This document shows, one piece after another, positions 16,013 to 24,889 of a stretch of DNA of 64,000 bases. Source of the stretch: Ignavibacteriales bacterium (GTDB taxonomy: Bacteria > Bacteroidota > Ignavibacteria > Ignavibacteriales > SURF-24); the NCBI GenBank assembly GCA_003599415.1, contig QZKB01000148.1, positions 62,001 to 126,000 on the forward strand, read 5' to 3'. Position numbers and translations under genes: made by a program. Each line of letters starts with the position of its first letter. Position 1 is the first letter of the stretch. Below the pieces are notes generated by a model. The model was not told the origin of the DNA. It did no database searches and was given only the letters and a program-made list of their open reading frames with translations.

Positions 16013-19000
16013 TTACTTTATTACCGCAAATTTGCCGATGTGTTCGCCAATACCTTCCGCTTTTACGTGGAATATATATACACCGTAAGCTATGTCCATA
16101 CCATCTTCCGTAACCATGTTCCAGGTAAGGGCACCATCCATTGGCGATGTATCTTTGTAAAGAGTTTTAACAAGTGCACCGGCCATTGTATAAATTCTTA
16201 CTTCACATTTTGCAGGAAGGTTTATAAATGAAATCTTGCGTTCGCCTCTGCCTGTAGAATTAAGGTTAATTCTTTCCCAGGTAGCTGCACCAAGGTATGG
16301 ATTAGGTACAACAGAAATTTTTGATAATTCCTGGTTAGCTTTATTGTTATCCGTTGCTGAAGGAGAAATAGAGTATGAGAAGTAATCACCTTCATAGAAC
16401 GGTTTAGAAATTCTTAATAGGAATTTATCGCCTGCTCCCGGAATATTAGGAGTTGCATTAGGATCTAGTGGTCCATTATAACTTATCTTCCATGCAATTC
16501 TTGAATTACCGACTGTTTGTGCACCTATGAATTCGAGTATCTGAATTTCATCTCCGATAGTTAAGCTGTTTGAGTTATCAAGATCTCTTATTGCGAATTT
16601 ACTTTTAAGACCCGTGAATAAATTTGTTATTTTGAAATTGACAGGCATTTTAACATAGAACTGTGGAAGCGCACTTATAAAACCTGTATCCTGTGGCGAA
16701 TCGAAAAATTCTATCTGATAATCATTTGGCCAAGGGACTCCTCTGCTAGTTGCATCTGCAGAAACAGCAAGATCCAAATTGCTGTCACCGGTTAACCAGT
16801 TGGTTTGGTCAACTATCGGCAGAATAGTGGTATCGTTAATTACAGATATTACCATTCCATCAAAAGCAGGAGTTGGTCTGTTGGCACCAATGTTAGAAGT
16901 GTCAAGATCTGAAATTAATGTAGAATCTTTTCCGTTAAGAATACGGTGAACACTGAATTTACTTGTTTCGTAGTTTGGCATTGTTCCGGTAGAATTAAAT
17001 ACTACACGGTATTCAGCACCCAAAACAATCTGTGAAGGATCAAGAATCTCAAAAGATAATTTTCCTGTGCCCAAACCGGAAGTAACTTTATTGGGGTCTC
17101 CAACGAAACTAGGTGGAATGTACCCGGCAGAAGGTGCATTTGGTGTAATAACAGCACAGTTGATATCTACAAATTGTAGATTACCGGCAAAGTCTTCTGT
17201 GATTATTTTTGTACACTCAGTAGGCTGCAAACCTTTGGTTCCATATTGCGGGTCACCCATATCATATGAGACTACTGCATAATAGTATCGTTGCCCGTTA
17301 TTAACGGTAGTATCTTTATAGCTGTGTTGTAAACCCGTTTCATTTCCACGCCAGAAATGTGCACCGTTTATACCAACCGGATCAGGTCCTTTAAGGCTAT
17401 CAATAATATCAAACTGGGCTAAAGGTTTCCAGTATTTCGGATTTCCTTTGGAATCGGTAATAATTTTTACATCGTTAAAGGCAGCCTCGGTACTTCTGTA
17501 AACCATGTATCCTTCAAAGTCTTTCTTATAACCTTTGGTAGGGTCATTATCTTCGTACCCAAGAAATTTGTCAATTGATTCTTCAGCCTTATTATCCCAG
17601 AATAAATAAACTGCACCATCACCCGGAACGGCTGTTAATTTTGGCTTGTTAGGCGGCTTGGAAAAATTATAGTTGGCATTATAAATTTCCTGGATAGTTT
17701 CTTTATTAAAGATAAGGTCTTCTATATTATTGCCGAACATAAATGCCATTGAGAATCTTTCTCTTTTGCTCTTTTGTAGAGGGAAAGGTCCGGATGCAAA
17801 AACAATACTGATATTGGAATTCTGGAGAGAAGTATCGAATGTACCTGCAACCATTTTCATCCACATTGGTTCGTCATCTTTTGGCCAGCCACCTCCAACA
17901 CCACCGTCTCCAAGTCTGTAAATTGAAACCGCAGTTAATCCAATCTGATCAGATTCATCTTTATCTGTCTTATCAACATTAGGTTCACCCGGGAATTCAG
18001 TTGCAATGGGGTAAGCGCCGCTTGTAGGTATTCCGTCACCTTCACCCTGGTCTGGTCCTGTATAACCATCATCCAAAGGACCAACGCCGTCTAAACCAAG
18101 GTCATCATTCAATGGTTCATTTAGATCGCCATCCCACTTTCCGTTGCTATTAATATCTGAAAATCCGAGCCAGTCATTATCATTATCAATACCATCATCT
18201 CTTGTTTCATTTAAAAGACCGTCTTCGTCGTTATCGGTATTATCCAAAGCATTGCCCGGGCTTTCAAGGTAAGCATAACCGTACAGGCCGGTAATCCACT
18301 GGTCGGGCACGCCTTTCCCGTTTCCATCGTATGCGTAAACAATATCAAGCCTTGTATCAAATGAAGCGCAATCGTCACCGGAATCATTTGTGCCGCCAAC
18401 ACCGGGGTCAGTATAGAATCCGAATGCTGCATCGCTATAGTCATTATCAGAAATATTAACAATATCAAAATGTTGAAAGAGTATATTTTCAGCAAGTACG
18501 TGAGACCATTGAAAACCTCTTGTTTCTACACGAACTCCCAAGCCGCCGCGTAAAGTATCGGATGCGATTGGATTATACATATAAGGTTTTCTCTGGAATT
18601 CTTTGTCTTTGGAATCATCCATAACGAAGAATGTTTCAAAATCCGAGTTTGTAATTCCTTTACCAAAATAACCGCTCCATTTACCTGCCCATCCCGGATC
18701 GTTTAAGTCGGTCATTTTATCGGGCCAGTAATCGGGCCAGGATTGTTTATCTGTGTTAATTGCTGGTTTGGTATAAGTCGCATTAAAATAGCCGGGGACT
18801 GGAGTTAACGTCCAGAGCTGACCTGTTACAGGATCTTTATCAACCCATTCCCTGTAATAAGTTTCCAGAGGATGAATTTTCTGGCCTGTTCCCGGTGCAG
18901 TAACTTCCGCTGCAATAAGAACGCAAATACCATCTTCGTAAGAATGCCCGGAGTATTTTGGCCACTCTCCGGATGGCTGATTTGGCCAATGACCAATCTG

Positions 19001-19174
19001 CGCAGTATTGTCAAATAAAGTTCTTATCTGGTTACCATCCATAACTGTTTCTCTTCTGTAGGAGATATCGCCTTTAGGTTCATTGCGGTAAAACTGTGTC
19101 AGGTTATCTACCTGAGAATAGAAAGCAGGTGGGACAATAAGAAATAAAAATAGAATTAAATATTTTTTTGTCAT
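16013..19174 (-). CDS. Large secreted protein of the TonB receptor/PorV operon
   Basis: The protein is 1053 aa. The ATG at 19174 is preferred over an upstream TTG because SD GGAG lies 7 bases before it. It has a signal peptide, a long beta-rich body and, at about 310-390, an aspartate/asparagine-rich stretch ('DNTDNDEDGLLNE', 'DDGIDNDND', 'DINSNGKWDGD') that looks like repeated calcium-binding loops. A fibronectin III-like part (about 540-660) follows. The C-terminal ~90 residues ('SVVPNPYLGAATWERINL' to 'GKFAVIK') resemble a sorting or FlgD-type Ig domain in a variant form. The position between a TonB-dependent receptor and a PorV-like protein suggests a surface partner in nutrient capture, perhaps doing the job of a SusD. 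No catalytic motif was seen; the function is unassigned. Confidence 0.7.
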   Translation of the reverse strand: MTKKYLILFLFLIVPPAFYSQVDNLTQFYRNEPKGDISYRRETVMDGNQIRTLFDNTAQIGHWPNQPSGEWPKYSGHSYEDGICVLIAAEVTAPGTGQKIHPLETYYREWVDKDPVTGQLWTLTPVPGYFNATYTKPAINTDKQSWPDYWPDKMTDLNDPGWAGKWSGYFGKGITNSDFETFFVMDDSKDKEFQRKPYMYNPIASDTLRGGLGVRVETRGFQWSHVLAENILFQHFDIVNISDNDYSDAAFGFYTDPGVGGTNDSGDDCASFDTRLDIVYAYDGNGKGVPDQWITGLYGYAYLESPGNALDNTDNDEDGLLNETRDDGIDNDNDWLGFSDINSNGKWDGDLNEPLNDDLGLDGVGPLDDGYTGPDQGEGDGIPTSGAYPIATEFPGEPNVDKTDKDESDQIGLTAVSIYRLGDGGVGGGWPKDDEPMWMKMVAGTFDTSLQNSNISIVFASGPFPLQKSKRERFSMAFMFGNNIEDLIFNKETIQEIYNANYNFSKPPNKPKLTAVPGDGAVYLFWDNKAEESIDKFLGYEDNDPTKGYKKDFEGYMVYRSTEAAFNDVKIITDSKGNPKYWKPLAQFDIIDSLKGPDPVGINGAHFWRGNETGLQHSYKDTTVNNGQRYYYAVVSYDMGDPQYGTKGLQPTECTKIITEDFAGNLQFVDINCAVITPNAPSAGYIPPSFVGDPNKVTSGLGTGKLSFEILDPSQIVLGAEYRVVFNSTGTMPNYETSKFSVHRILNGKDSTLISDLDTSNIGANRPTPAFDGMVISVINDTTILPIVDQTNWLTGDSNLDLAVSADATSRGVPWPNDYQIEFFDSPQDTGFISALPQFYVKMPVNFKITNLFTGLKSKFAIRDLDNSNSLTIGDEIQILEFIGAQTVGNSRIAWKISYNGPLDPNATPNIPGAGDKFLLRISKPFYEGDYFSYSISPSATDNNKANQELSKISVVPNPYLGAATWERINLNSTGRGERKISFINLPAKCEVRIYTMAGALVKTLYKDTSPMDGALTWNMVTEDGMDIAYGVYIFHVKAEGIGEHIGKFAVIK

Positions 19175-19197
19175 TTTTTTCTCCAAATCAATAGTAT

Positions 19198-21906
19198 TTA
19201 GAATCCAAATCCAAAACCGATACGGATTTCTCTTGGTGTAGAATACATACTTGGATCCTTTACGTATTGTTCAATTGTATTTAAACCGATTACTTCTACC
19301 GGACTGAATCTGTAACCCAAATCTGTAGTAGCTCTGCCGGTTGTACTGTAAACGCCGAATTCATTCTTTATATCGAGTACGTTATATACAAGCAGGAATG
19401 TATTGATATTTATTCCAAGAACATTAAATGTTTTATCGGCACGAAGATCAAGGTTGTAGAATTCGGGTCTTACACCACCGTTTTCAAACCTAACGCCTTT
19501 GGAAACACGTGTGTCTTCTGTGTATGGTGTTCCGCTTCCGTATTGAAAAATTAATCCGATTGTCCAGTCTCCGGGTTCGCCGACTGTAACAGAAGCATTA
19601 AATGTATTTCTCTGATCCCAGTTCAAAGGAACTACAACTTTAGTATCTTCTACAGGAGGATCTGTTTGGTTATTGTTAAATACAGTATTCGGATCTGAAG
19701 AATTTCCTTCGGCAATCTGGAAAGTATAATCTAACTTGAATCCGAAATAATCTGAAAATCTTTTGTCAACCGTTATAATAAAACCTCTTACATTTCCGTA
19801 ATCCCTATTGATATATCTTGCGAATCTTACTGCATCATAAGTTTTAAGTATTTCCATACCAAGCAGGTTTCTAATGTCTCTGTAATATGCAGTTACATCA
19901 AGAGCAAGGTTCGCGAACAAAACCTGTTGTAAACCTATTTCGTATTGTACTGTCTTCTGAGGTTTAAGATCAGGATTACCAATAATAGAGTTTAACTGGT
20001 CCTGTCCTTGCGGAACATAATAATCCGGATTTGTATAAAGATTTTCGAAACTTGGTATCTGGAAGAAATGACCGTATGAGAACCTGATAATTCCCTGATC
20101 TGTAATTGGGAATGATGCACCGAGACGAGGGCTGACCTGGAATTTTTTGGAAGCGTCTTTCAGTATAAAATTTCCGTTAGCGTCAACACCGGGAAAGTTA
20201 ATGTTTTTATCCACGTTCTTTAAATCAACAGGTATTTTTGAATTGGGATCAAAATAATCAAAACGGATACCGGCATTAATAATCATAATATCGTATTCCA
20301 TCTTATCCTGAATATAAGCTGCAAACTCCATTGGTTTACGTACATAAAGTATGTTACTGCCAATATCTGTAATTACATTCAGATTCGGATAACCGGGTAC
20401 AAATGGAATGTAGCCGGTGCTATCTGCAATACCGACACTTATTAAATCATTGCTGTGGTTATATATCTTATGGAATCTTCCTTCTGCTCCAATACCAATC
20501 TTATGTTCCTTTGATATTTGAGAAGATAACGACCACTGTGCTATATAAGTCTGTGTGTTTCTTTCGTACCTGTTTCCTTCATTTCCACCTGACCTGAAAG
20601 TATATCCGCTTAATGCGAGTCCCTGCCGTGGATCTACGTAACGTGGATCGAAAGGATCTTCGTACCTGTTCCCCCAGTATTTATAAATAGCGGATGAGAA
20701 TTTTAAAGTTTGGAATGTACTCTGAGAAGGATAATGTGAAATCTGCAGATTATGGATCATATCTGTTCTGTGATGAGCCATCTTACCATCGGGTGTCCAG
20801 GAATAATAATGATCATAATATTTATTGTAGTTGTCATCCCAGAATAAGCTATAGCTGAATTTTAATGTTGGCAGAACATAAGTTAATTTTCCGTTAAAGG
20901 AGTATTTTCTTGAGGGATCCATCGCAACATATTCACCATCACCGGTTGCAATAGGAATAAATTCTCCGTCAGGAAGCTGAATTGGAGCAATATCTGTTAT
21001 ATTGTAAACTCTTTTTCCATACATATGTCCGTCTTCCTGGTAGTAACGGCCGGTAACAAAAAAGAAAAGATTATCAATTGGTTTTGCCGGTCCGCTGAAA
21101 CTAAACTGTAAATTTTTTGTGGGTATGCGAAAAACTTTACCGAGATTCTGAAATAAATCCTTATGTGCTGTTACAAAATTACCGACGTACCCACTAACTG
21201 TTCCTTCAAATTTATGCGAACCGTCTTGTGTTACAATGTTTACAATTCCTGACATTGCCTGGCCGTACTCTGCATTGAATGTACCGCTTATAACTTCCAT
21301 CTGACGGATAGAAGTATTCTCTACCTGCAACACAAAGCTATTATTAAAAGCGTCTGTAACAGAGACTCCATCAACAAGATAAGAAACCTCATTACTACGA
21401 CCTCCCCTAAAGTGACCGTCCATAACACCGGCCTGCAGATTGACAAGCTGTCCAACGCTTTCAACAGGCATCATTTTAATTTCACCGGCAGAAATTGTTG
21501 CGGATGTAGATGTTAAATCTTTTTGAACCAGCGGGCGCTCTGCCTGAACAACAACTTCCTTTGTTTGTAAGGCAGTTGAGTTCAAATTAACATCAAGCTT
21601 TGTTGTTAAATCAATTTTAATTTCTACGTTTTCCACAATGGTTTTCTGGTATCCTATTGCGGTTATAATAACACGGTACTCGCCGGGCGGAATATTATTA
21701 ATATAATAGTAACCCTCCACATCTGCGGCAGCACCCAGGTATGTTCCTTCAATAACAATGTTGGCACCAACAACAGGTTCTTTGTTTTCATCATAAATCT
21801 TACCTGAAAGTTTTCCTGTTGTTCCTGCCTTAAGGATAATTGTTAAAGAAAGAAAGATAAAAAGTAAATATTTAGTCAATTGTTGAATTCGTACAGAGGA
21901 TTTCAA
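19198..21906 (-). CDS. TonB-dependent outer-membrane receptor
   Basis: About 902 aa from the TTG at 21906, which has a perfect GGAGG five bases upstream; an earlier in-frame TTG at 21918 has no SD. A signal peptide is followed by a carboxypeptidase regulatory-like domain (about 30-110, 'GKLSGKIYDENKEPVVGANI'), a plug domain (about 120-235, 'YLVDGVSVTDAFNNS', 'NAEYGQAMSGIVNIVTQ') and a 22-strand barrel ending in an aromatic (GFGFGF). Such receptors import ligands too large for porins using TonB energy. It is the first gene of the operon with the 1053-aa protein and the PorV-like protein. No SusD homologue is next to it, unlike standard Bacteroidetes glycan loci. The substrate is probably a beta-glucan oligosaccharide, judged only from the neighbours. 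Confidence 0.9.
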   Translation of the reverse strand: MKSSVRIQQLTKYLLFIFLSLTIILKAGTTGKLSGKIYDENKEPVVGANIVIEGTYLGAAADVEGYYYINNIPPGEYRVIITAIGYQKTIVENVEIKIDLTTKLDVNLNSTALQTKEVVVQAERPLVQKDLTSTSATISAGEIKMMPVESVGQLVNLQAGVMDGHFRGGRSNEVSYLVDGVSVTDAFNNSFVLQVENTSIRQMEVISGTFNAEYGQAMSGIVNIVTQDGSHKFEGTVSGYVGNFVTAHKDLFQNLGKVFRIPTKNLQFSFSGPAKPIDNLFFFVTGRYYQEDGHMYGKRVYNITDIAPIQLPDGEFIPIATGDGEYVAMDPSRKYSFNGKLTYVLPTLKFSYSLFWDDNYNKYYDHYYSWTPDGKMAHHRTDMIHNLQISHYPSQSTFQTLKFSSAIYKYWGNRYEDPFDPRYVDPRQGLALSGYTFRSGGNEGNRYERNTQTYIAQWSLSSQISKEHKIGIGAEGRFHKIYNHSNDLISVGIADSTGYIPFVPGYPNLNVITDIGSNILYVRKPMEFAAYIQDKMEYDIMIINAGIRFDYFDPNSKIPVDLKNVDKNINFPGVDANGNFILKDASKKFQVSPRLGASFPITDQGIIRFSYGHFFQIPSFENLYTNPDYYVPQGQDQLNSIIGNPDLKPQKTVQYEIGLQQVLFANLALDVTAYYRDIRNLLGMEILKTYDAVRFARYINRDYGNVRGFIITVDKRFSDYFGFKLDYTFQIAEGNSSDPNTVFNNNQTDPPVEDTKVVVPLNWDQRNTFNASVTVGEPGDWTIGLIFQYGSGTPYTEDTRVSKGVRFENGGVRPEFYNLDLRADKTFNVLGININTFLLVYNVLDIKNEFGVYSTTGRATTDLGYRFSPVEVIGLNTIEQYVKDPSMYSTPREIRIGFGFGF

Positions 21907-21911
21907 CTTTA

Positions 21912-21916
21912 CCTCC
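21912..21916 (-). promoter_or_regulatory. Shine-Dalgarno GGAGG that fixes a TTG start
   Basis: GGAGG on the minus strand ends five bases before the TTG at 21906, placing the receptor's start there rather than at the TTG at 21918, which overlaps the site. Confidence 0.6.
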
Positions 21917-22116
21917 AAATTTTATTTACACCAAAATCACTAATTAAAATCTATATTCTGGGCAAAGCCCAACTTGTTTTCAAAATTAAATCAAAGAAAA
22001 ATATCCATAAGGATAAAACTTTTAAATGACGTACAAAATTATCATTCCTCTCCCATATTTATATTCAGCTCTCACTACATTCCTATATGATTGAAAAGAA
22101 CATTAAAATAAAAAGA

Positions 22117-22145
22117 GAAGAGACAATCTTTACGATTGCCTCTTC
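22117..22145 (-). terminator. Rho-independent terminator after the carbohydrate-binding protein gene
   Basis: A 12-bp stem with one mismatch (GAAGAG-A-CAATC / GATTG-C-CTCTTC) and a 5-base loop is followed on the minus strand by TCTTTTTATTTT. It lies 20 bp after the stop at 22165. Confidence 0.8.
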
Positions 22146-22164
22146 AGGAAAGGAGGAGTTCAAA

Positions 22165-24840
22165 TTATTTAATAAGCATCATTTTTTTTGAGCTCTGGAA
22201 GCCTTCAGTGTTAATCTGGTACATGTAAATACCGCTTGATAAGCCTGAAGCATCAAAGTTTACATTATAAACACCTGAGTTTTGATTAGCATTTACTAAT
22301 TCTTTTACTTGTCTTCCAAGTACATCATAAATCTTCAATGTAACAAAGCCAGGTTTCTCAAGTGTGTACCTAATCTGTGTTGTCGGGTTAAACGGATTAG
22401 GATAGTTCTGTGATAATTCGTAAGACAACCTTTTAACGTCTTTATCGTTAACACCTACTGTCCATTGGTCGCCAATCCAGGTATACGTCCAGCGAGCGGT
22501 CGTACTCCATGAATTATCGTCGTTTAACGGAGAATAACAAAGGATTCCTTCTCTATCATTAGGACCCTGAGGGCTGTCATTATCGTTAATTGAAAAGTCG
22601 ATTGGTATTCTCATTCCTCTCTGAGGAACAAACACGTCATCCATAGTTGTTGCACCGGCATTACGTTTTGTAGCAATATCCTGCCAGGAAACTCTTGCTT
22701 CTACAGTATAACCTGTTGGGAATTTTTCACCCCAGAAGTAGTCAGCCGTACCAGGTAATAATAAAGAATCGCTGCTTTGACCATCAAAGAATCCTCTATT
22801 CTTAGAGAAGCGGAAATGATAATCAGGGGTAGCACCTCTTCTGTAAACACCGTGCGGTTCGCCATGCCAATCATATAAACCGATGAAAAGATCCGGGCAA
22901 TCGCTAAGGTAAGAAGCAATTTCACTTTCCGGTCTAACTGCAATAACATCATCTTCAATATCAAAAGCAACATAGAGGTATTGTTGATCTGCTGCTAAAT
23001 AAGCAATTACCTTTAAGTCAGCATCGCCGTCAATAGCTGTGTTAGGAGCAATAAAACCTGAGCCGTCAGTAACAGACATAACAATAGGAGTAATATTAGC
23101 CCATTCGGTTAATACGCCATCTGCAACAAATGTAGTTGTCGGAGCATGATCAATATCAATTACAGGAACACCTTTTGCTGTATTGGTAATAGGTGTTGAA
23201 AGAGAAACCGGTAAACCAACATTTCCTACTCTATCTGTAGCATTAACAGCATAATAATAAGAAACAGGCTGATCTGTTAAAGGTGCTCTTAAAATATGTT
23301 CTGCAAGCTGAGTGTTTTCCGGAACGTTTAAGGCAGCAACTTCAACGTCTGCCGCAGTAAGATCTGTGATTGGATTAAAGCTATAATAAACATCATAAGT
23401 TTCTTCTGATTCACTTGGTACATCACTCCAGGTTACTAAGTTTGAATAAGTACCTGCAACTCCAAGTAATCCTTCTGGTGGATTTGGAGCAGTAACATCG
23501 GTTTCTCTATAACCAACAGGTGACATTAAATCAAGTAAAATAGAGCCAGAACAAATTTCACCCTGAACATAAGGAGCATCTGCTGAACCTGAGAATTCAA
23601 TTTTCCAGGCGGCAATTTTATCTAGGTTTAATACACCATCACCATAGTTTCCGGAGTTCCATGAAGGTACGGTGAATCCTTTTGTACTTAGTGTACCAAG
23701 GCCAACACCAAGATCTTTCAAAGGAATTTTAATCATCTGCCATTCTGTATTTGCAGTATATAGATCGATTGGAACAGTCATCTGCCAGGGTTCGCTAGTT
23801 CCGGAACTTTCATCATATAAGAAGAATCTGAAAGTAACACGGTTTGCAGCTCCTGTTGTTGGAGTAACAACTTTATAATATAAAAGAAGGTCGGTGTTTG
23901 AAGTCAAATCCTGCATGAAAGTACCATCTGCAAAATCATGCTGAATGTTGACATAACCTCCCCAGCTTTGGCTGTTGTTTACGGTGAAGTCATATTTCAA
24001 AGAGGAATAACCTTCGAATGGGTGGTCTGTAACATCAGTTAAAGTAATTGCTCCTTTTCCTGCATCACCAGCCCATTCCATTTGATCAATTGCATTAAAA
24101 TATCCATTGGTAGCAGTAGAGTCGAAAGTTGTGATTGCGGGATATGCAGTACCAAGAAACTCTAATTTATCAAAAATAACGGTACCGGTTGCCTGGCCGT
24201 TATCCGCGATACCTGGAGTTTCAAATTCAAAAACGTAACCGACAATTTTATCGAGATCTAATGTACCATTGTTAGTTGTGCCTGCCCATCCGGGTAATGA
24301 AAAACCTTCATTATTAGGACTGCCAGCACCCCTGTCTACAAGAGGAATTATAAGATAATTCCAACCAGGGGCAGCATCATAAACTATTGTACCGGCATTA
24401 AAATACCAGCTTTCATGGTCTGCATTACTTGCCCAGTAATTTGCGCTTCCACCGGCGTCAAATATTTGCATTCTTAATTCAACCTGACCCGGTTTACTTG
24501 ACGGGGTTACGTTATAATACCATAACCTTAAAGCGGCAGCTCCGCTCCAGTCAATATAGGTTGAATCTTCCTGTGGCACAGTATAATTCATAAAAGAATA
24601 ACCGCCCCAACTTTCAGTTGAGTGTACAAGCCAGTCAATTTTCAAGGCTCCGGGGCCGTCATAAACGGGATCAGTAATATCCGTAAAAATCAGCGAGCCA
24701 TCACCAGTCTGTGCTCCATCAGCCGGAGCATGAACAAAGAAAGAATCCGCTGTAACGGTATCAAATCCATTTACTATCCACTGGGCTTGAACCATTGTTG
24801 CGAAGGACAATAGGAAAAGAACTATAGAAAGTTTTTTCAT
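22165..24840 (-). CDS. Secreted multi-domain carbohydrate-binding protein with T9SS sorting domain
   Basis: The protein is 891 aa with a signal peptide (1-19). Two related jelly-roll domains follow (about 20-235 and 236-450): both start with a 'FDS/T' strand and share 'ESWGGY'/'QSWGGY', 'LDLDKIVGYVFEFE'/'LNLDKIAAWKIEFSG' and 'GTVIFDKLEF'/'GSILLDLMS'. They look like CBM11/CIA30-type beta-glucan-binding folds. A fibronectin III domain (about 455-560) and a CBM9/DOMON-like domain (about 565-790, 'ADLKVIAYLAADQQYLYVAFDIEDD') come next, then a T9SS sorting domain (about 808-891). No glycosidase motif is visible, so it is probably a surface glycan-binding scaffold. The SSS symporter gene lies 49 bp upstream on the same strand and likely shares its transcript. 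CBM family assignments are by fold pattern and not certain. Confidence 0.75.
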   Translation of the reverse strand: MKKLSIVLFLLSFATMVQAQWIVNGFDTVTADSFFVHAPADGAQTGDGSLIFTDITDPVYDGPGALKIDWLVHSTESWGGYSFMNYTVPQEDSTYIDWSGAAALRLWYYNVTPSSKPGQVELRMQIFDAGGSANYWASNADHESWYFNAGTIVYDAAPGWNYLIIPLVDRGAGSPNNEGFSLPGWAGTTNNGTLDLDKIVGYVFEFETPGIADNGQATGTVIFDKLEFLGTAYPAITTFDSTATNGYFNAIDQMEWAGDAGKGAITLTDVTDHPFEGYSSLKYDFTVNNSQSWGGYVNIQHDFADGTFMQDLTSNTDLLLYYKVVTPTTGAANRVTFRFFLYDESSGTSEPWQMTVPIDLYTANTEWQMIKIPLKDLGVGLGTLSTKGFTVPSWNSGNYGDGVLNLDKIAAWKIEFSGSADAPYVQGEICSGSILLDLMSPVGYRETDVTAPNPPEGLLGVAGTYSNLVTWSDVPSESEETYDVYYSFNPITDLTAADVEVAALNVPENTQLAEHILRAPLTDQPVSYYYAVNATDRVGNVGLPVSLSTPITNTAKGVPVIDIDHAPTTTFVADGVLTEWANITPIVMSVTDGSGFIAPNTAIDGDADLKVIAYLAADQQYLYVAFDIEDDVIAVRPESEIASYLSDCPDLFIGLYDWHGEPHGVYRRGATPDYHFRFSKNRGFFDGQSSDSLLLPGTADYFWGEKFPTGYTVEARVSWQDIATKRNAGATTMDDVFVPQRGMRIPIDFSINDNDSPQGPNDREGILCYSPLNDDNSWSTTARWTYTWIGDQWTVGVNDKDVKRLSYELSQNYPNPFNPTTQIRYTLEKPGFVTLKIYDVLGRQVKELVNANQNSGVYNVNFDASGLSSGIYMYQINTEGFQSSKKMMLIK

Positions 24841-24889
24841 AACTTTTCTCTCCTTTTTTGTTTTGTTTGGTTTTTATTAGTTAAAGATC

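Noticed and set aside
19198-24840. A standard SusC/SusD polysaccharide utilisation locus
   Set aside because: The TonB receptor is real, but no SusD-like lipoprotein lies next to it; the neighbour is a T9SS-type or PorV-linked protein instead.
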